Part shown: positions 37,544-50,102 of the stretch, piece by piece | How the letters are laid out: every line of letters starts with the position of its first letter | Position numbering within the stretch: the first letter of the stretch is position 1 | Translations under genes and position numbers: made by a program | From: Flaccisagitta enflata | Lineage: Eukaryota > Chaetognatha > Sagittoidea > Aphragmophora | NCBI GenBank assembly: GCA_965153355.1 | Contig: OZ231126.1 | Location: forward strand, 83,328,001 to 83,392,000 | Length of the DNA: 64,000 bases | Direction of reading: 5' to 3' | Notes under the pieces: generated by a model | Seen by the model: the letters and a program-made list of their open reading frames with translations, nothing else | What the model was told of the DNA's origin: nothing | Database searches by the model: none

Positions 37544-37811
37544 GGGCAGCGGCCCCAAAGGGCCGATGTCCTGTAGGACACAGGGGTGAATTTCCAATTT
37601 TCCATATGTTCATCCGTCCGTCCTCCCCGCCCCCCCTCCGACGCTTCTCAAGCCTCAATCCCTATTGAATAACATGGGAAATTGATAAAATGCAAAACTC
37701 CCATTGTATATTATGGAAAATTGCTCCAAAGGCCTCAAATATGCCCTCTCAGGACATATGGAAATTCACTCCTGTGTCCTACAGGACATCGGCCCTTTGG
37801 GACCGCTGCCC
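37544..37811. mobile_element. Short fold-back element (GGGCAGCGG family)
   Basis: The left end GGGCAGCGGCCCCAAAGGGC continues with CGATGTCCTGTAGGACACAG and then GGGTGAATTTCC. It is mirrored by GGAAATTCACTCCTGTGTCC and the inverted end GGCCCTTTGGGACCGCTGCCC. A related right half with about 170 bases of similar flank occurs at 56470-56720. Confidence 0.7.
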
Positions 37812-38302
37812 TGCTCTCACTCCACTTCTTCAGCTAATCACTCCTTGGATGACTTTTTTTTCTTTGCCATAGTTATTCCAAGTCAGGGGTGGTTTTGCTT
37901 CTCCGTTTTACTGTACAGAACGATTCGTCCATATGCGTGCCATATTATCATGTCAATCGAGAATCTCTACCATATGATTTACTTTACCTTTGGGTCAATA
38001 AACGGATAAAGATGGAAAGATAGAATAACAGACACACAGACGAGCAGATGAATGCAGCGTGAAAGCGTAAAAGTACCGGCATGAGAGAAGCTGTGGGACA
38101 ATGCAGAGACTATGAGGTTGAAGGACTTTCACCCTCGGGTCGATTCCATTTCCTATTACCCTCCCCTCCCCCCCGACCAGCCTTCCACCACCAGCTGGTT
38201 GATTGACCATGAGGTGAGGGAGACAGACGTAAGATGTCATTGACCCCACATACAATGGATTCTTCAAGCATGCGCCCATCCATGAAACACACACGCGCAA
38301 TG

Positions 38303-38970
<668 letters not shown>

Positions 38971-38980
38971 CAGACTAATA

Positions 38981-39572
38981 CAGTCCTGCTTGAATAAATT
39001 GCAACTGGATCTTTAGTTGATCATTAAGCGTTGATTTATGGGTCAAACTGTATAAATTGAACATTGCTTGACAGATTAGCATCAATATTTAGTTAATTCG
39101 GCACCATTTTCAGCACTTATCAAAATTGTGCAAGACATTAACGTTGCAAAGCTAATGAGGTAATTTAGGTAGAGAGACCACTGATATTGCATGTTAATCT
39201 CTACTTGTTCTTATAGTTTTGGTCAAACTAAGGGCCCAAACCGTAAAACATTTGAAAGCTCTGCAAAAAATCTTCCAAATGCGATGTTGCTGGTCATTGT
39301 GGCTTCATTTGTTTAGAAATAACAAAGGTTTGAAGAAAAAAAACACCAATAGAAAAAACGCTCAATTATGATGAACTTCCCTCCCCATCTTTTAGTCCTT
39401 CTCTTCAAAACAGCATTCCATCTATATGCATCAACAAAATTTGCTCTACTTGGTCTCAATCTCTTCATCGTTTGAAGAGCTTCAATTGCATCCATGATTT
39501 TGCTAGGTTTTTCTGATTTTTGACCGAGTAATAGGCTTGAGAATCCAGTTGCAATTTATCCGAGCATGACTG
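38981..39572. mobile_element. 592-bp Tc1/mariner-like MITE (CAGT ends, TA target duplication)
   Basis: Inverted ends CAGTCCTGCTTGAATAAATT (left) and CAGTCATGCTCGGATAAATT (right, read inward) extend on through GCAACTGGAT on both sides. TA lies outside both (38979-38980, 39573-39574). CAGT with TA is characteristic of Tc1/mariner. The interior carries the core CTTCCAAATGCGATGTTGCT...TTTGTTTAGAAAT (about 39250-39327) shared with other MITEs here. No transposase frame. Confidence 0.9.
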
Positions 39573-39628
39573 TAGACAGTCAGACAGACAGGCAGGTAGG
39601 GAGAAAGTGAAGCAGAAACAGACAATAG

Positions 39629-40036
39629 TCGCAAAAGCGTTTGATGGTCAGCGGTACCCCATGCCCCTATGTGAGTTCATGTGGGTGTGAGGTGGTTAGA
39701 GGGGCAGCGGCCCCGAAGGGGCCGATGACCTATGCTGTTTTTACTGCAGCTGATATGTGAGCCTTCAGTTTGGGATGTGACCCTCGGGGCTGGGATTTAA
39801 GCCTTGAGGCTAGGATTTGAGCTTTGAGACTGGGATTTGAGCCTCAACACTGGGATTTGATCCTCAAAACTGGGATTTGAGCCTCGAGACTAGGATTTGA
39901 GCCTTGAGTTTGGGATTTGAGCTTTGAGATTAAGATAAAAGCCTTGAGATTGGGATATGAGCCTAGAGACTGGGATTTGAGCCTCAAGACTGGGATGTGA
40001 AAGCATAGGTCATCGGCCCCTTTGGGGCCGCTGCCC
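39629..40036. mobile_element. Fold-back element with T1 motif and inverted 20-bp minisatellite
   Basis: The T1 motif (AATAGTCGCAAAAGCGTTTG, then ATGGTCAGCGGTACCCC) lies at 39629-39665. Then comes the end GGGCAGCGGCCCCGAAGGGG at 39702 and a minisatellite of GGGATTTGAGCCTCGAGACT (20 bp). The inverted end finishes at 40036 (GCATAGGTCATCGGCCCCTT...). The minisatellite is the reverse complement of the one in the 30.2-kb element. Confidence 0.75.
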
Positions 40037-40119
40037 AAAAAGGAGAGGAAGACAGAGCAAAAAAGAGAAGGAAAGAGAAAGAAATAAATATACATAAATA
40101 GATAAAAGACGAAGAGGGG

Positions 40120-40123
40120 AAAA

Positions 40124-40199
<76 letters not shown>

Positions 40200-40207
40200 A
40201 ACGAATA

Positions 40208-40251
<44 letters not shown>

Positions 40252-40287
40252 AAATAAGAAAGAAAGAAAGAAAGAAAGAAACGAATA

Positions 40288-40331
<44 letters not shown>

Positions 40332-40369
40332 AAATAAGAAAGAAAGAAAGACAGACAGACAGACAGACT

Positions 40370-40403
<34 letters not shown>

Positions 40404-40430
40404 AACAAAGAAAGAAAGAAAGAAAGAAAG
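40120..40430. repeat. (GAAA)n array with (GACA)n tail
   Basis: GAAA units with two copies of an ACGAATAAAG interruption about 62 bases apart (40201, 40281) and two AAAATAAG interruptions (40251, 40331). This shows duplication of a block of about 80 bases. GACAGACAGACA follows from about 40350 to 40402. Confidence 0.95.
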
Positions 40431-40980
<550 letters not shown>

Positions 40981-41029
40981 ACTGGCTGACAGTTAGACAG
41001 ACACAGGCAGACAGACAGATAAACAAAAC

Positions 41030-42010
41030 AGAAAAAGATTCATTGAATCAAATCCTAGTGAAGAAATGATAAAGGAGTTTGCAAAACAAAATGAGGCAAA
41101 GGCTTGATTGATATGATCATATGTGTTGATAATTAGTATGCTTTGCCACTACCTGCCATACATTTTTTAGTTATTCTTTTTTTTTGCACAGTACACTAAA
41201 TTGTTCCATGAGTGGAATAAAATCCTTCAACATACCCAAAATGAAATATTAATCAAATGAAAACAGATCTATTTGATAAAGAAATACCCATCTAGATGAG
41301 AATCACTCTTTTATTAGTTACTTTTCGTTTAGTTTTGGCTTAGAAATCAAAACAAATAACTTAAAAGGCTGTTGTGCTTAGATTTGCTGTTGTGCTTGGA
41401 ATTAGTTGTGAAGTCCCTAGGCTCCAAGCTGCCATACATCGCTGTCGATAAGTATGTACTCCTCAACGATGCGCTGGCTGCCATCTCTTCAATCGGTTTC
41501 TGTTCACCTGATTCTCTTCATTGTCCGTATGTCCGCCTTTCCTTGGATCAGTTTGCCCGTTTGTCTCAAAGTCACTCATTTAGGTGGGCTGGTCTCTCTC
41601 TCTGTCTTTTGTAGTGCTGTCTGTCTGCTGTGTGTCTGCTCGTTAAACGTCTGTCCTCCCCTCCCCCCATCCCTTCTTCTTCCATCTTCCTGGATTTCTG
41701 TTTTCTCATCCTCCTGGCCTGTCGGTTTTGGGAGGGGAGTTTTGACAAGTAATGGTAAGACGTAATGCTTCTCGATTCTATTATTCGCTATGATACATAA
41801 GACGCTCTTGTCAGACGGCCCAACATAAACCTCAGAGGTTATCTCCGTTCTTCTACGAAAGAAAAAGGAAAACAACCGCGAGTCTTTTTCTTTTCCTTTT
41901 TTTTTCTTCCTCTTATTTTTTCTCCTGATTCATGTTGCCAGTGACCCATTGGTTTCACGTTTAATCTCTCTTGCGTATCATGTATGCCGTCTGTAAATGT
42001 TTCTAGAAGA
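41030..42010. other. Unique sequence, no gene seen
   Basis: T-rich and A-rich parts. Frames at 41372-41765 (plus) and 41576-41875 (minus) overlap on opposite strands and carry no recognised domain. Confidence 0.4.
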
Positions 42011-42027
42011 AAGCACTGTTCCGAAGA

Positions 42028-42125
42028 AGAAATAGAAATAGAAATAGAAATAGAAATAGAAATAGAAATAGAAATAGAAATAGAAATAGTAATAGAAATA
42101 GAAATAGAAGCAGAAATTGAAATAA
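42028..42125. repeat. (GAAATA)n hexanucleotide array
   Basis: About 15 units of ATAGAA with single variants (ATAGTA, AGCAGAA). Confidence 0.95.
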
Positions 42126-42146
42126 GTAGTCATCCTAGGATCGCAC

Positions 42147-42550
42147 ATGATCAGCGGTACCCAATGCCCTGCATGGAATGATCAAGAGAAGTAGTGGAGT
42201 CAGAGCAGGGCAGCGGCCCTAAAAGGCCGATGTCCTATAGGACATGGTGAATTTCGAGACGTCCTGAGGTGGATCTGAAGTCGATATCGCAGAATTTAGT
42301 CCAAAAGAGCAAATTTGAGGCTTGGGGGGCAGACTTGAGGCCTAGAGGAAAAATTTGAGGCCTGAAGAGTTGCTTTGAGGCCTGGAAGGCGGAGTTGGGG
42401 TTTGGAGGGCTTATTTTAGGTCTAGAGGGCAGATATGAGGTCCGGATAGCTGATTTGAGCTCTCAAGGGCTAAATTGAAGTCTGAAAGGGCAAATTTGAG
42501 GGCTCCGAGAGCCAAAACCAGGCCTGAAACTGATGCTCTGATGGAAGAAG
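42147..42550. mobile_element. Fold-back family remnant: T1, end motif and GAGGCCTGGAGGGC minisatellite
   Basis: T1 (TGATCAGCGGTACCCAATGC) is at 42149. The end GGGCAGCGGCCCTAAAAGGC begins at 42208 and runs into CGATGTCCTATAGGACATGG. Then about 12 diverged units of AAATTTGAGGCCTGGAGGGC type follow. No inverted end is found before the (GAA)n array, which may have grown out of the minisatellite. Confidence 0.55.
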
Positions 42551-42965
42551 ATGAAGAAGAAGAAGAAGAAGAAGAAGAAGAAGAAGAAGAAGAAGAAGAA
42601 GAAGAAGAAGAAGAAGAAGAAGAAGAAGAAGAAGAAGAAGAAGAAGAAGAAGAAGAAGAAGAAGAAGAAGAAGAAGAAGAAGAAGAAGAAGAAGAAGAAG
42701 AAGAAGACAAACTGGGGAAAGGGGAAAAAGAAGAAGAAGAAGAAGAAGAAGAAGAAGAAGAAGAAGAAGAGAAGAAGAAGAAGAAGAAGAAGAAGAAGAA
42801 GAAGAAGAAGAAGAAGAAGAAGAAGAAGAAGAAGAAGAAGAAGAAGAAGAAGAAGAAGGAAAAGAAGGAGAAGAAGAAGAAGAAGAAGAAGAAGAAGAAG
42901 AAGAAGAAGAAAAAGAAGAAGAAGAAGAAGAAGAAGAAGAAGAAGAAGGAAAAGAAGAAGCAGAA
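42548..42965. repeat. (GAA)n array of about 410 bp
   Basis: Two long GAA blocks separated by ACAAACTGGGGAAAGGGGAA (42708 on), with GGAAAAGAAGGAG interruptions at about 42857 and 42948. A triplex-forming repeat type. Poly-Glu, Lys, Arg, Phe and Ser frames are shadows. Confidence 0.97.
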
Positions 42966-43334
42966 AGAAGAACACAAAATGAAATGCGAAAAAAGGGGTC
43001 ATAGGAGAAGGAAAAGAAAAAAAAGAATAAAAAAAAGCAGATAATGTTTGTTAATTGACTCTCTGGGATTAAGATTATTTGTTGTTGGTCGGGCGATGGA
43101 TATTTCCCCATTGGGAGAGAAGGCAAAATTTCTGACTCTAAGGAAACCTCAAATCGGGTGCAAAGCAGGGCAAATGGGAATAGGATCGGAATGGTAATGG
43201 GAGGAGAAAATATCAGTGGCAAATGAGGGAGACGAAACAGAGAGGTAAATACTGAATAAGTGAGGGGCATGAGTAAAGGGTATAGGGGAGGGTGGATAAT
43301 GTTGGCGAACTGATGGCATTTTAAATATTCGCCA

Positions 43335-43505
43335 AACCGTTAGATGGTTAGCGGTACCCGACAAAGCTGGGATTTTAGCCATACGGCTTGGGTTGCGATT
43401 TGAGGCTGAGAATGGGGCCTAAACCGAAGGGGGAATTAGGAGAAGGACAAGGAGGGAGAAATATTTCTCCATATGCGAAAGCCCAGGTCATCTGCCGCTT
43501 CGGGA
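43335..43505. mobile_element. Decayed fold-back element fragment
   Basis: A T1-like ACCGTTAGATGGTTAGCGGT at 43337, then TGGGATTTTAGCC/GGTTGCGATTTGAGGC minisatellite remnants, then an inverted end motif CCCAGGTCATCTGCCGCTTC at 43483. This may be the far end of the 42.1-kb element. Confidence 0.45.
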
Positions 43506-43614
43506 TTAAGATTTTGGTCAGTGGTTTTGGAAGAATGATGGTCAGTGGTTGGTAGCTCTTTGGTTTGGGAGAGTTAGATTATGATGTTGGTACGTAATTG
43601 AATCAAGATGTTAG

Positions 43615-43735
43615 CCGGTGGCTTGAGATGGCTGGGTTAAGATCTTAGTCTATAGTTGGGTAGAGATGTTGGTCGATGGGTGGATTGAGATGTTGGTCGA
43701 TGGTTGGATTGAGATGTTGGTCGGTTGTTGGTAAA
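43615..43735. repeat. 26-bp minisatellite
   Basis: Three to four units of GATGTTGGTCGATGGTTGGA plus TTGA, with variants. Confidence 0.75.
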
Positions 43736-43824
43736 TCTCCGGTTATTTTTCAGTTACAACCGTCTGCTTCGCCTTTGATAGATCCCGTCCGAGATCCCGT
43801 CAAGCGATTCCACGTGCCACCCAT

Positions 43825-44110
43825 AATTGAATACAGTTTGAACCAAACTCATTCTTGTTTTTAGGAGCCACCCATAATTGAATACAGTCTGAACCAAACT
43901 TATAGTTGTTTTTAGGAGCCACCCATAAATTAATGAATGGCATCTTATCTATCAGAGGATGACAGAAATACACTTACAACATACAATGACTATACTAGCG
44001 CTATAAACTAAAAGACACAATTAGTCTGAACCAAACTCATTCTTGTTCTAAGGAGACCCATAATTGAATACAATCAGACCCAAACTCAATATGAAAAACT
44101 TGTGAACTTT
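43825..44110. repeat. Diverged repeats of GCCACCCATAATTGAATACA type, period 54-59 bp
   Basis: Units carry CCCATAATTGAATACAGTCT and GAACCAAACTCATTCTTGTT. Two are adjacent, a third begins at 43916, and another lies at 44028-44090 in partial form. An inverted relative (AATAAGTCTGAACCAGACTG) is at 44495-44514, so the whole may be a decayed MITE with nested insertions. Confidence 0.5.
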
Positions 44111-44519
44111 TCACCACTAGGTAGTGCAGTAGTGCATAGTTTACACAATCTTAAGCTGCATGCAAACAACCCTATACAGTGGTTTGTCAGCCCTTCCAGT
44201 TGACTGGTTGGTCTAGCTATTTGTAACATATTTTTAAAATAGCTGTTTTAGTCATTTCTTAAAGGTTTTGTATATTAATGGTGATTGTTGCTATATTCTT
44301 TTTAACTTGATGATTGATATTTTTACTGAATTTTGCTGTTTTATTTTTCTATCCCCATGATGTGAGGAAAATGGTCCACTAAACAAACTCTTGTACAAAA
44401 AACAATGCATTGCTTTGATGTAAAATGCAAAATCTGCATAAAAACTGAGCAATTAAAATCAATATTCAAATACTTAAAAAAAAAAAAGTTTCATGAATAA
44501 GTCTGAACCAGACTGACGC

Positions 44520-45465
<946 letters not shown>

Positions 45466-45540
45466 TAACAAAAAAAAAAAAAAAAAAGATGATGATAATA
45501 ACAAGCAAGAGCTTAAAAATATCTTTATCCCTTTGTAACA

Positions 45541-45688
45541 TTTTTAGTCGCGGACACGCGACTCCACCCCTTGCCGTGTCGGTCGGTAGGTCTGTCCGTC
45601 CGAAATACTTTTGAAATTGCGAGCGTTTTTTGCATTACTGCTCCTGCCCAACCGTCCGCGACTGGATTGCCGTGTATCCGGCCTTGTT
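45541..45688 (+). mobile_element. SINE-like element, copy 2 (internally shortened)
   Basis: Begins TTTTTAGTCGCGGACACGCG and ends GCCGTGTATCCGGCCTTGTT like the other copies. The middle is shortened to about 148 bases in total. Confidence 0.7.
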
Positions 45689-46111
45689 TAACTCTTTAGA
45701 GAAAAGCACGATAGGCCGATAGGGTAATTTGATACGTCATCCTATTCTTGGAGAGGCGTAGCAAACCGACAAATGGACGGGTGGACGAATGGATGGACTA
45801 ACAAACTGTCGGACCAACAGTTGCAGCTGGACGAACCCTCTCATAGAGACCGACGGACCGACGGAACGACCGAGAGGCACGTGCCTGAAAATGATGTTTG
45901 GTATGTATGTTACGTCACAAATGAACTTATCTAAAATGGGCAATCGTCATTTCTTTTTGTCTACCTTCATCTCTCTTATAAGAGATCTTACCTCTCCATC
46001 TTTTTACAGCGTCTATGTACATCTGTCTATCTGTCTTTTTGGATTCTTGTCGGACACTATGTCTAGGTGTGGTTGTGTATCTTTCTGTCTGCCTATCTAA
46101 CACAAACTCAT

Positions 46112-46112
46112 A

Positions 46113-46147
<35 letters not shown>
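46112..46147. repeat. (CT)n microsatellite
   Basis: About 30 bases of CT at the probable 5' boundary of the retrotransposon remnant. Confidence 0.9.
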
Positions 46148-46153
<6 letters not shown>

Positions 46154-46397
46154 GTATGGGACTCGTTCCAAGTAAGTCGAATTGCCCATGCACTTATCCA
46201 TACCAGCAATGAAATACTACAACAGTGCGTGGAAGTGGAGAGCAAGTGCCTGTTCTCAAATATCACCCGCGATAAAAAGTATGAGTCAAATGTCACACTT
46301 GAATTACCCAAGAACTTTCATGATAAGTCGGTAATGGCACAAGCTAGGCTCAAAGCTTCAGCAATGAAAATTAATCCAAAGTCGCGAAAAAGTTCAT

Positions 46398-47740
46398 ATG
46401 GCAAAACCACAGCACAGCGCATTCATGCATCTGATTACTGAAAACAGAGTAGATACGAAACTCGCTATGGCATGGCTAAAAAAGAGTTATTTTGATCCCT
46501 ACACCGAAAGCTTCTTATTTGCAGCCCAGGAACTTGCGCTCATGACAAGATATCACGAGGCACATATACAAAGAAATAGGGATGATGACCAATGCCGCAT
46601 GTGGAGGAAGAGCCCTGAAACCATATTCCATATCTTAAGAGCTTGTGACACCTTGGCCAAACAGGAATACTTCACCCGCCACAACAACATTTGCCAGTAT
46701 GTCCATTTCAAAATCCTGCAACATTATAAACTCGATACTGGCGACAATTGGTTTAAACATAAGCCCGCGGAAGTAACCATCGCAAAGAATGTGAAAATTA
46801 TTTACGACCAAGTAATATCAACAACAAGACCTGTTGGAGCAAACTGACCTGATATTATTTTAAAGGATGTGGCAAAAAGAAAGGCCTTCATCGTGGATAT
46901 TTCTTGCCCTGTAGATACCAATATCAAGAAAAAGGAAATGGAGAAAATATCTAAATATGGGGGATTGCGGGCGGAGTTAGAAAGAATGTGGGGCGTCACG
47001 GCTGAAATTATCCCTACAGTGACGAAGAGCCTACCTGAATAACAGTAGCGACAGAAAATTCCGGACAACTTGTTTTGCTTATTGTTGCTAAAGTAAAAGC
47101 TTGATCAATAAAAAATTCATGACCATTAGAAAGATCTTTGAAAAATCTTTCTAATGCCACCTTGCTGGTATCTGTAGTTTTGTTCGTTTAGAAATGGCAT
47201 ATATTTTAAGAAAAATATAACCGTTTGGAAAATGAGCAAATATTGTCTGTTTTTTCTTTTAGTAATTTTTGTCTCAAGGTTTTTCTTAATAATGCAATTC
47301 AGGTTTGTCACAGCTACTTGATATCTATGAGCAAATTAAAGTGCTTCAAATTTGCTTCAAACTGGCGCCAAGAACGATTTTTTTACTCAATGCGTTTTGT
47401 TTCTATGTTGAAACAAACACAAAACATGAAAATTCTGTAGTGAATTCTCAAATTCCTGACAATCTGTCTTCATTCCAATGCCATATCTAAACGAATAAAG
47501 CTAAGACAACCAGCAATGTCTCATTTGAAAGATCTTTCGCAGAGCTTCAAAACGGTCACCAATTTTCCTTAATTTTTCTCATTGCTTAGGTGTTAAATAC
47601 TGACAAACATGTTGTCCGGAATTTTCTGTCGCTACTGTTATTTGGCGAAAATCCCAGGACTACCTGACTTACACATGTGCCAGAAAATATGCCTACTTGG
47701 TTCCAAACGAATTATTCTGGATTCCCTAACGAGGAGATAG
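46398..47740 (+). pseudogene. 3' end of an RLE-type (R2/R4-like) non-LTR retrotransposon ORF, broken
   Basis: The C-terminal region of a non-LTR retrotransposon polyprotein, downstream of the (missing) reverse transcriptase. Visible: the TESFLFAAQELAL block, the zinc-knuckle-like CRMWRKSPETIFHILRAC (second Cys of the usual C-x2-C replaced by Trp), RHNNICQYVHFKI, a WFKHKPAEV segment, then PDIILKD...FIVDISCP, the PD...D signature of the restriction-like endonuclease. A TGA at 46845-46847, exactly before PDI, interrupts the frame. Family members usually have Arg there, so CGA to TGA is likely. The frame continues to 47039, is split by a MITE (47042-47638), and resumes in register at 47639 with YLAKIPGLPDL...ICLLGSKRIILD, ending TAG at 47738-47740. 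Upstream (46140-46397) a different frame is open to 46441, so a frameshift or 5' truncation is likely. Not functional. Confidence 0.85.
47042..47638. mobile_element. 597-bp MITE (ACAGTAGCGACAG ends, TA target duplication) inside the retrotransposon ORF
   Basis: Inverted ends of about 28 bases (ACAGTAGCGACAGAAAATTC, then CGGACAAC) are identical on both sides. They are flanked by TA at 47040-47041 and 47639-47640. The interior has two inverted copies of a core (TTTAGAAATGGCA at about 47190; GCCATATCTAAACGAAT at 47480) shared with other MITEs here. Removing the element and one TA restores an uninterrupted reading frame of the host retrotransposon. No transposase frame. Confidence 0.92.
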
Positions 47741-47886
47741 AGGATGTAACGATGCAGGAATGACGAAACTCTCAGAACCCACAACAAACCAAACCTCATT
47801 CTCCCATTGGAACAGACGCTTCCCCGGAGAAAGCACAAGATGCACCCAGACATACAAAACTGGTGTTATGATTCAATTATTTGTAT

Positions 47887-47917
<31 letters not shown>

Positions 47918-48258
47918 TTATTGCTCATGAAGGTCAACCAGAAGGACGTCGAAGCGATTTTCTAACAAATATCAAATCAACTCCGAAGCTATTTAACAGG
48001 CAATCAAGGCCGGCTCAGTGGCAATTGAGGCCGACTAAAAAGGCAATCGACTCATAGCCTCGTTATCTGCCTTCATAGCTTCAGGAGTCGTCGTCTCGAT
48101 TACCAGCAGTTTTCAGCCGCCTTCATCACATAAGATTGAAAACATCATCTGCCTTGATTGATTTTGTATATCTTATATGATGTTCACAGGCTTGATTGGC
48201 TTTGCGTGGTATTTTCCGTTTTAATTGTCTCTGAATACTTCCTGCTATTTTGATAGTA
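47741..48258. other. Possible 3' UTR of the retrotransposon and unique sequence
   Basis: It follows the retrotransposon stop codon. A (CT)n run lies at 47888-47918. No poly-A tail or flanking duplication that would fix the 3' end is recognised. Nothing else seen. Confidence 0.4.
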
Positions 48259-48908
48259 ACGGGTGGTCAAAAAAAAAAAGTAACTAAGCTAGCCTTTTCT
48301 CAAACAAGTTTGAATTTTTTTTTAAGTTGATACTTTAAAAATTAAGTAAAATATAAAGAGAAAAACAATCTTTTAGATTTTTAGAAATAAATAATTACAA
48401 AAATACAAAAAAGTAAAACATTTGCATAGATCAGTAATAACATAGATAATCAGTTGTTTTTAAGTAACACTTATACTAATTAGGTCCTATCTGAAATAAG
48501 CACAATCATTTGTAAGCCACCAAGCTTTGGTTGGATAGATTTGAATAGAAAAAAAAAAAGAATGTTTTTTTCAGAATTATTTTTTGATTTGTTGTATATT
48601 TGTATTTTCATAATTTTTGTTAGGTTTTTTACCAGTTTTTGGGTTATACTTAACTATGAATAGTGAATCTATAAAATGATTTTTTCTTTTCATACAAAAT
48701 TTTTTTACAAAAAATCAAGATGGTCAAAAATAGAATTGAGTTTATAGTATATAACTTGAAATGTATAGAAAAAATACAAAAATTACAATTATGAAAAAGA
48801 ATTCTCCTGCAATATATCTTTTTAGTTAAAAAAAAGTTTAACTTTGAATATTTTTTTTTACAGAAGATGTGAGAAAACAAAAAAATCACTTTTTTTTTTA
48901 CCATCCGT
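48259..48908. mobile_element. 650-bp mariner-like MITE (ACGGRTGGT-A-tract ends, TA target duplication)
   Basis: Left ACGGGTGGTCAAAAAAAAAA; right, read inward, ACGGATGGTAAAAAAAAAAG. TA is outside both (48257-48258 and 48909-48910). The interior is very AT-rich and without coding potential. Confidence 0.88.
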
Positions 48909-49080
48909 TACCAGACAAGATGACATGTGCAGATCCATGCGTTACGGAAATCCGGCCTTAAAAGATTTGAACCCATGGTCCCTTTATGTGATTTTTTATA
49001 TTTCTTGCATTGGTAATGATAGAAATCCGCCTATTTCAATTCAAGTTTGTTAGTTCTTTGACTATGTTACTTAAACCCCC

Positions 49081-49082
49081 CT

Positions 49083-49154
<72 letters not shown>

Positions 49155-49155
49155 T
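49081..49155. repeat. (CA)n microsatellite
   Basis: About 70 bases of CA with three CG-containing (CACACG) interruptions. Confidence 0.95.
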
Positions 49156-49609
49156 ACACACACGCTTGATTTGTATATCCATGACCTACACAACAAGTAC
49201 CCCGGGGGTACAACGATGCGTCCACATGCTGCTTAGCTCGTTAAAAATGATGCAATATTGCATCAATCATGTGACTTAATATTTTGCGTGATTCCCTTGA
49301 GTTTTCACTATACATGACTCGTGTCCATGAACAGACCAACCAACCAACCGACGGACGGACAAAGCCTCTTATAGAGATGCGTGGACGCATCTAAAAATGC
49401 AAAAAACCCAGAGTGATATCATTCTTGCCTCAAATCCTCTGTCAGACAGCAGTGTCATTTACTGCCCGCGTTTCATGGTACGCTGGAGAGGAGAACCATT
49501 TTAAGCCATATTTCGGACTTGAGTTAAAACTGAAACCATGAAAGTCAGATTCGGATATGAGTAGAAAATGAAATTGAACATCCCTCATTTTCAACTCTAA
49601 CTAGAATGT
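49156..49609. other. Unique spacer, no gene seen
   Basis: At 49337-49400 there is a short AACCAACCGACGGACGGACA run followed by GCCTCTTATAGAGATGCGTG. This resembles sequence at 45800-45860 (CTCTCATAGAGACCGACGGA), so both may belong to a further dispersed family. Confidence 0.4.
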
Positions 49610-49813
49610 TTTTTAGTCGCGTGCTACGCGACTCTACAACCCGCTTTGTCGGTCCATCCGTCCGTCCGTCGGTCCGTCCGTCCGTCACACTTTACTTTTT
49701 TTGGGTTTTTGTGTTTTTTTGCCTCACTGCTCCTGCCCAAATGATGAACTGACCTCAATTATGGCCCCTGCCCACCCGCACGCGACTGGGGTAGCCGTGT
49801 ATCCGGCCTTGTT
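49610..49813 (+). mobile_element. SINE-like element, copy 3
   Basis: A well-preserved copy: TTTTTAGTCGCGTGCTACGC start, GTCC/GTCG run, CTCCTGCCCAAATGATGAAC, CGCACGCGACTGGGGTAGCC, end GTGTATCCGGCCTTGTT. Confidence 0.8.
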
Positions 49814-49879
49814 GTGTTACATACTCATGGAAATTCTAATAGTCTGGTTTATTTGATCTGTGAAGAAGAATGTTTTATC

Positions 49880-50035
49880 ATTTTTAAGTCGCGTGCTACG
49901 CTACTCTATAAGCCACTTTTTTGTCGGTTTGTCCGTCCGTTGGTCTGTTAGGCCGTTGGTCCATTGGTCCATCGGTAGATCTGTCTGTCCATCCGTCGAT
50001 CGGTCTGTCACAAAGTCGTTTTTAAGGCTTTTTAT
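49880..50035 (+). mobile_element. SINE-like element, copy 4 (3' truncated)
   Basis: Starts TTTTTAAGTCGCGTGCTACG, with an enlarged GTCC/GTTGGTC run. It lacks the GCCGTGTATCCGG end found in the others. Confidence 0.65.
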
Positions 50036-50102
50036 CCCGTTTTTTATGTCTCTGAAAAATGGAGAAGAAGCTTGGAGTAGAGAATAGCTATTTCAAATGT
50101 CG

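Noticed and set aside
42411-43270. Poly-Glu, poly-Lys, poly-Ser and poly-Phe frames, including a 266-codon one
   Set aside because: Shadows of (GAA)n and adjoining purine-rich DNA.
46067-46441. 124-codon frame as the natural N-terminal extension of the retrotransposon fragment
   Set aside because: It starts in a (CT)n run and is in a different frame from the conserved part. I cannot tell a frameshifted retrotransposon segment from unrelated sequence.
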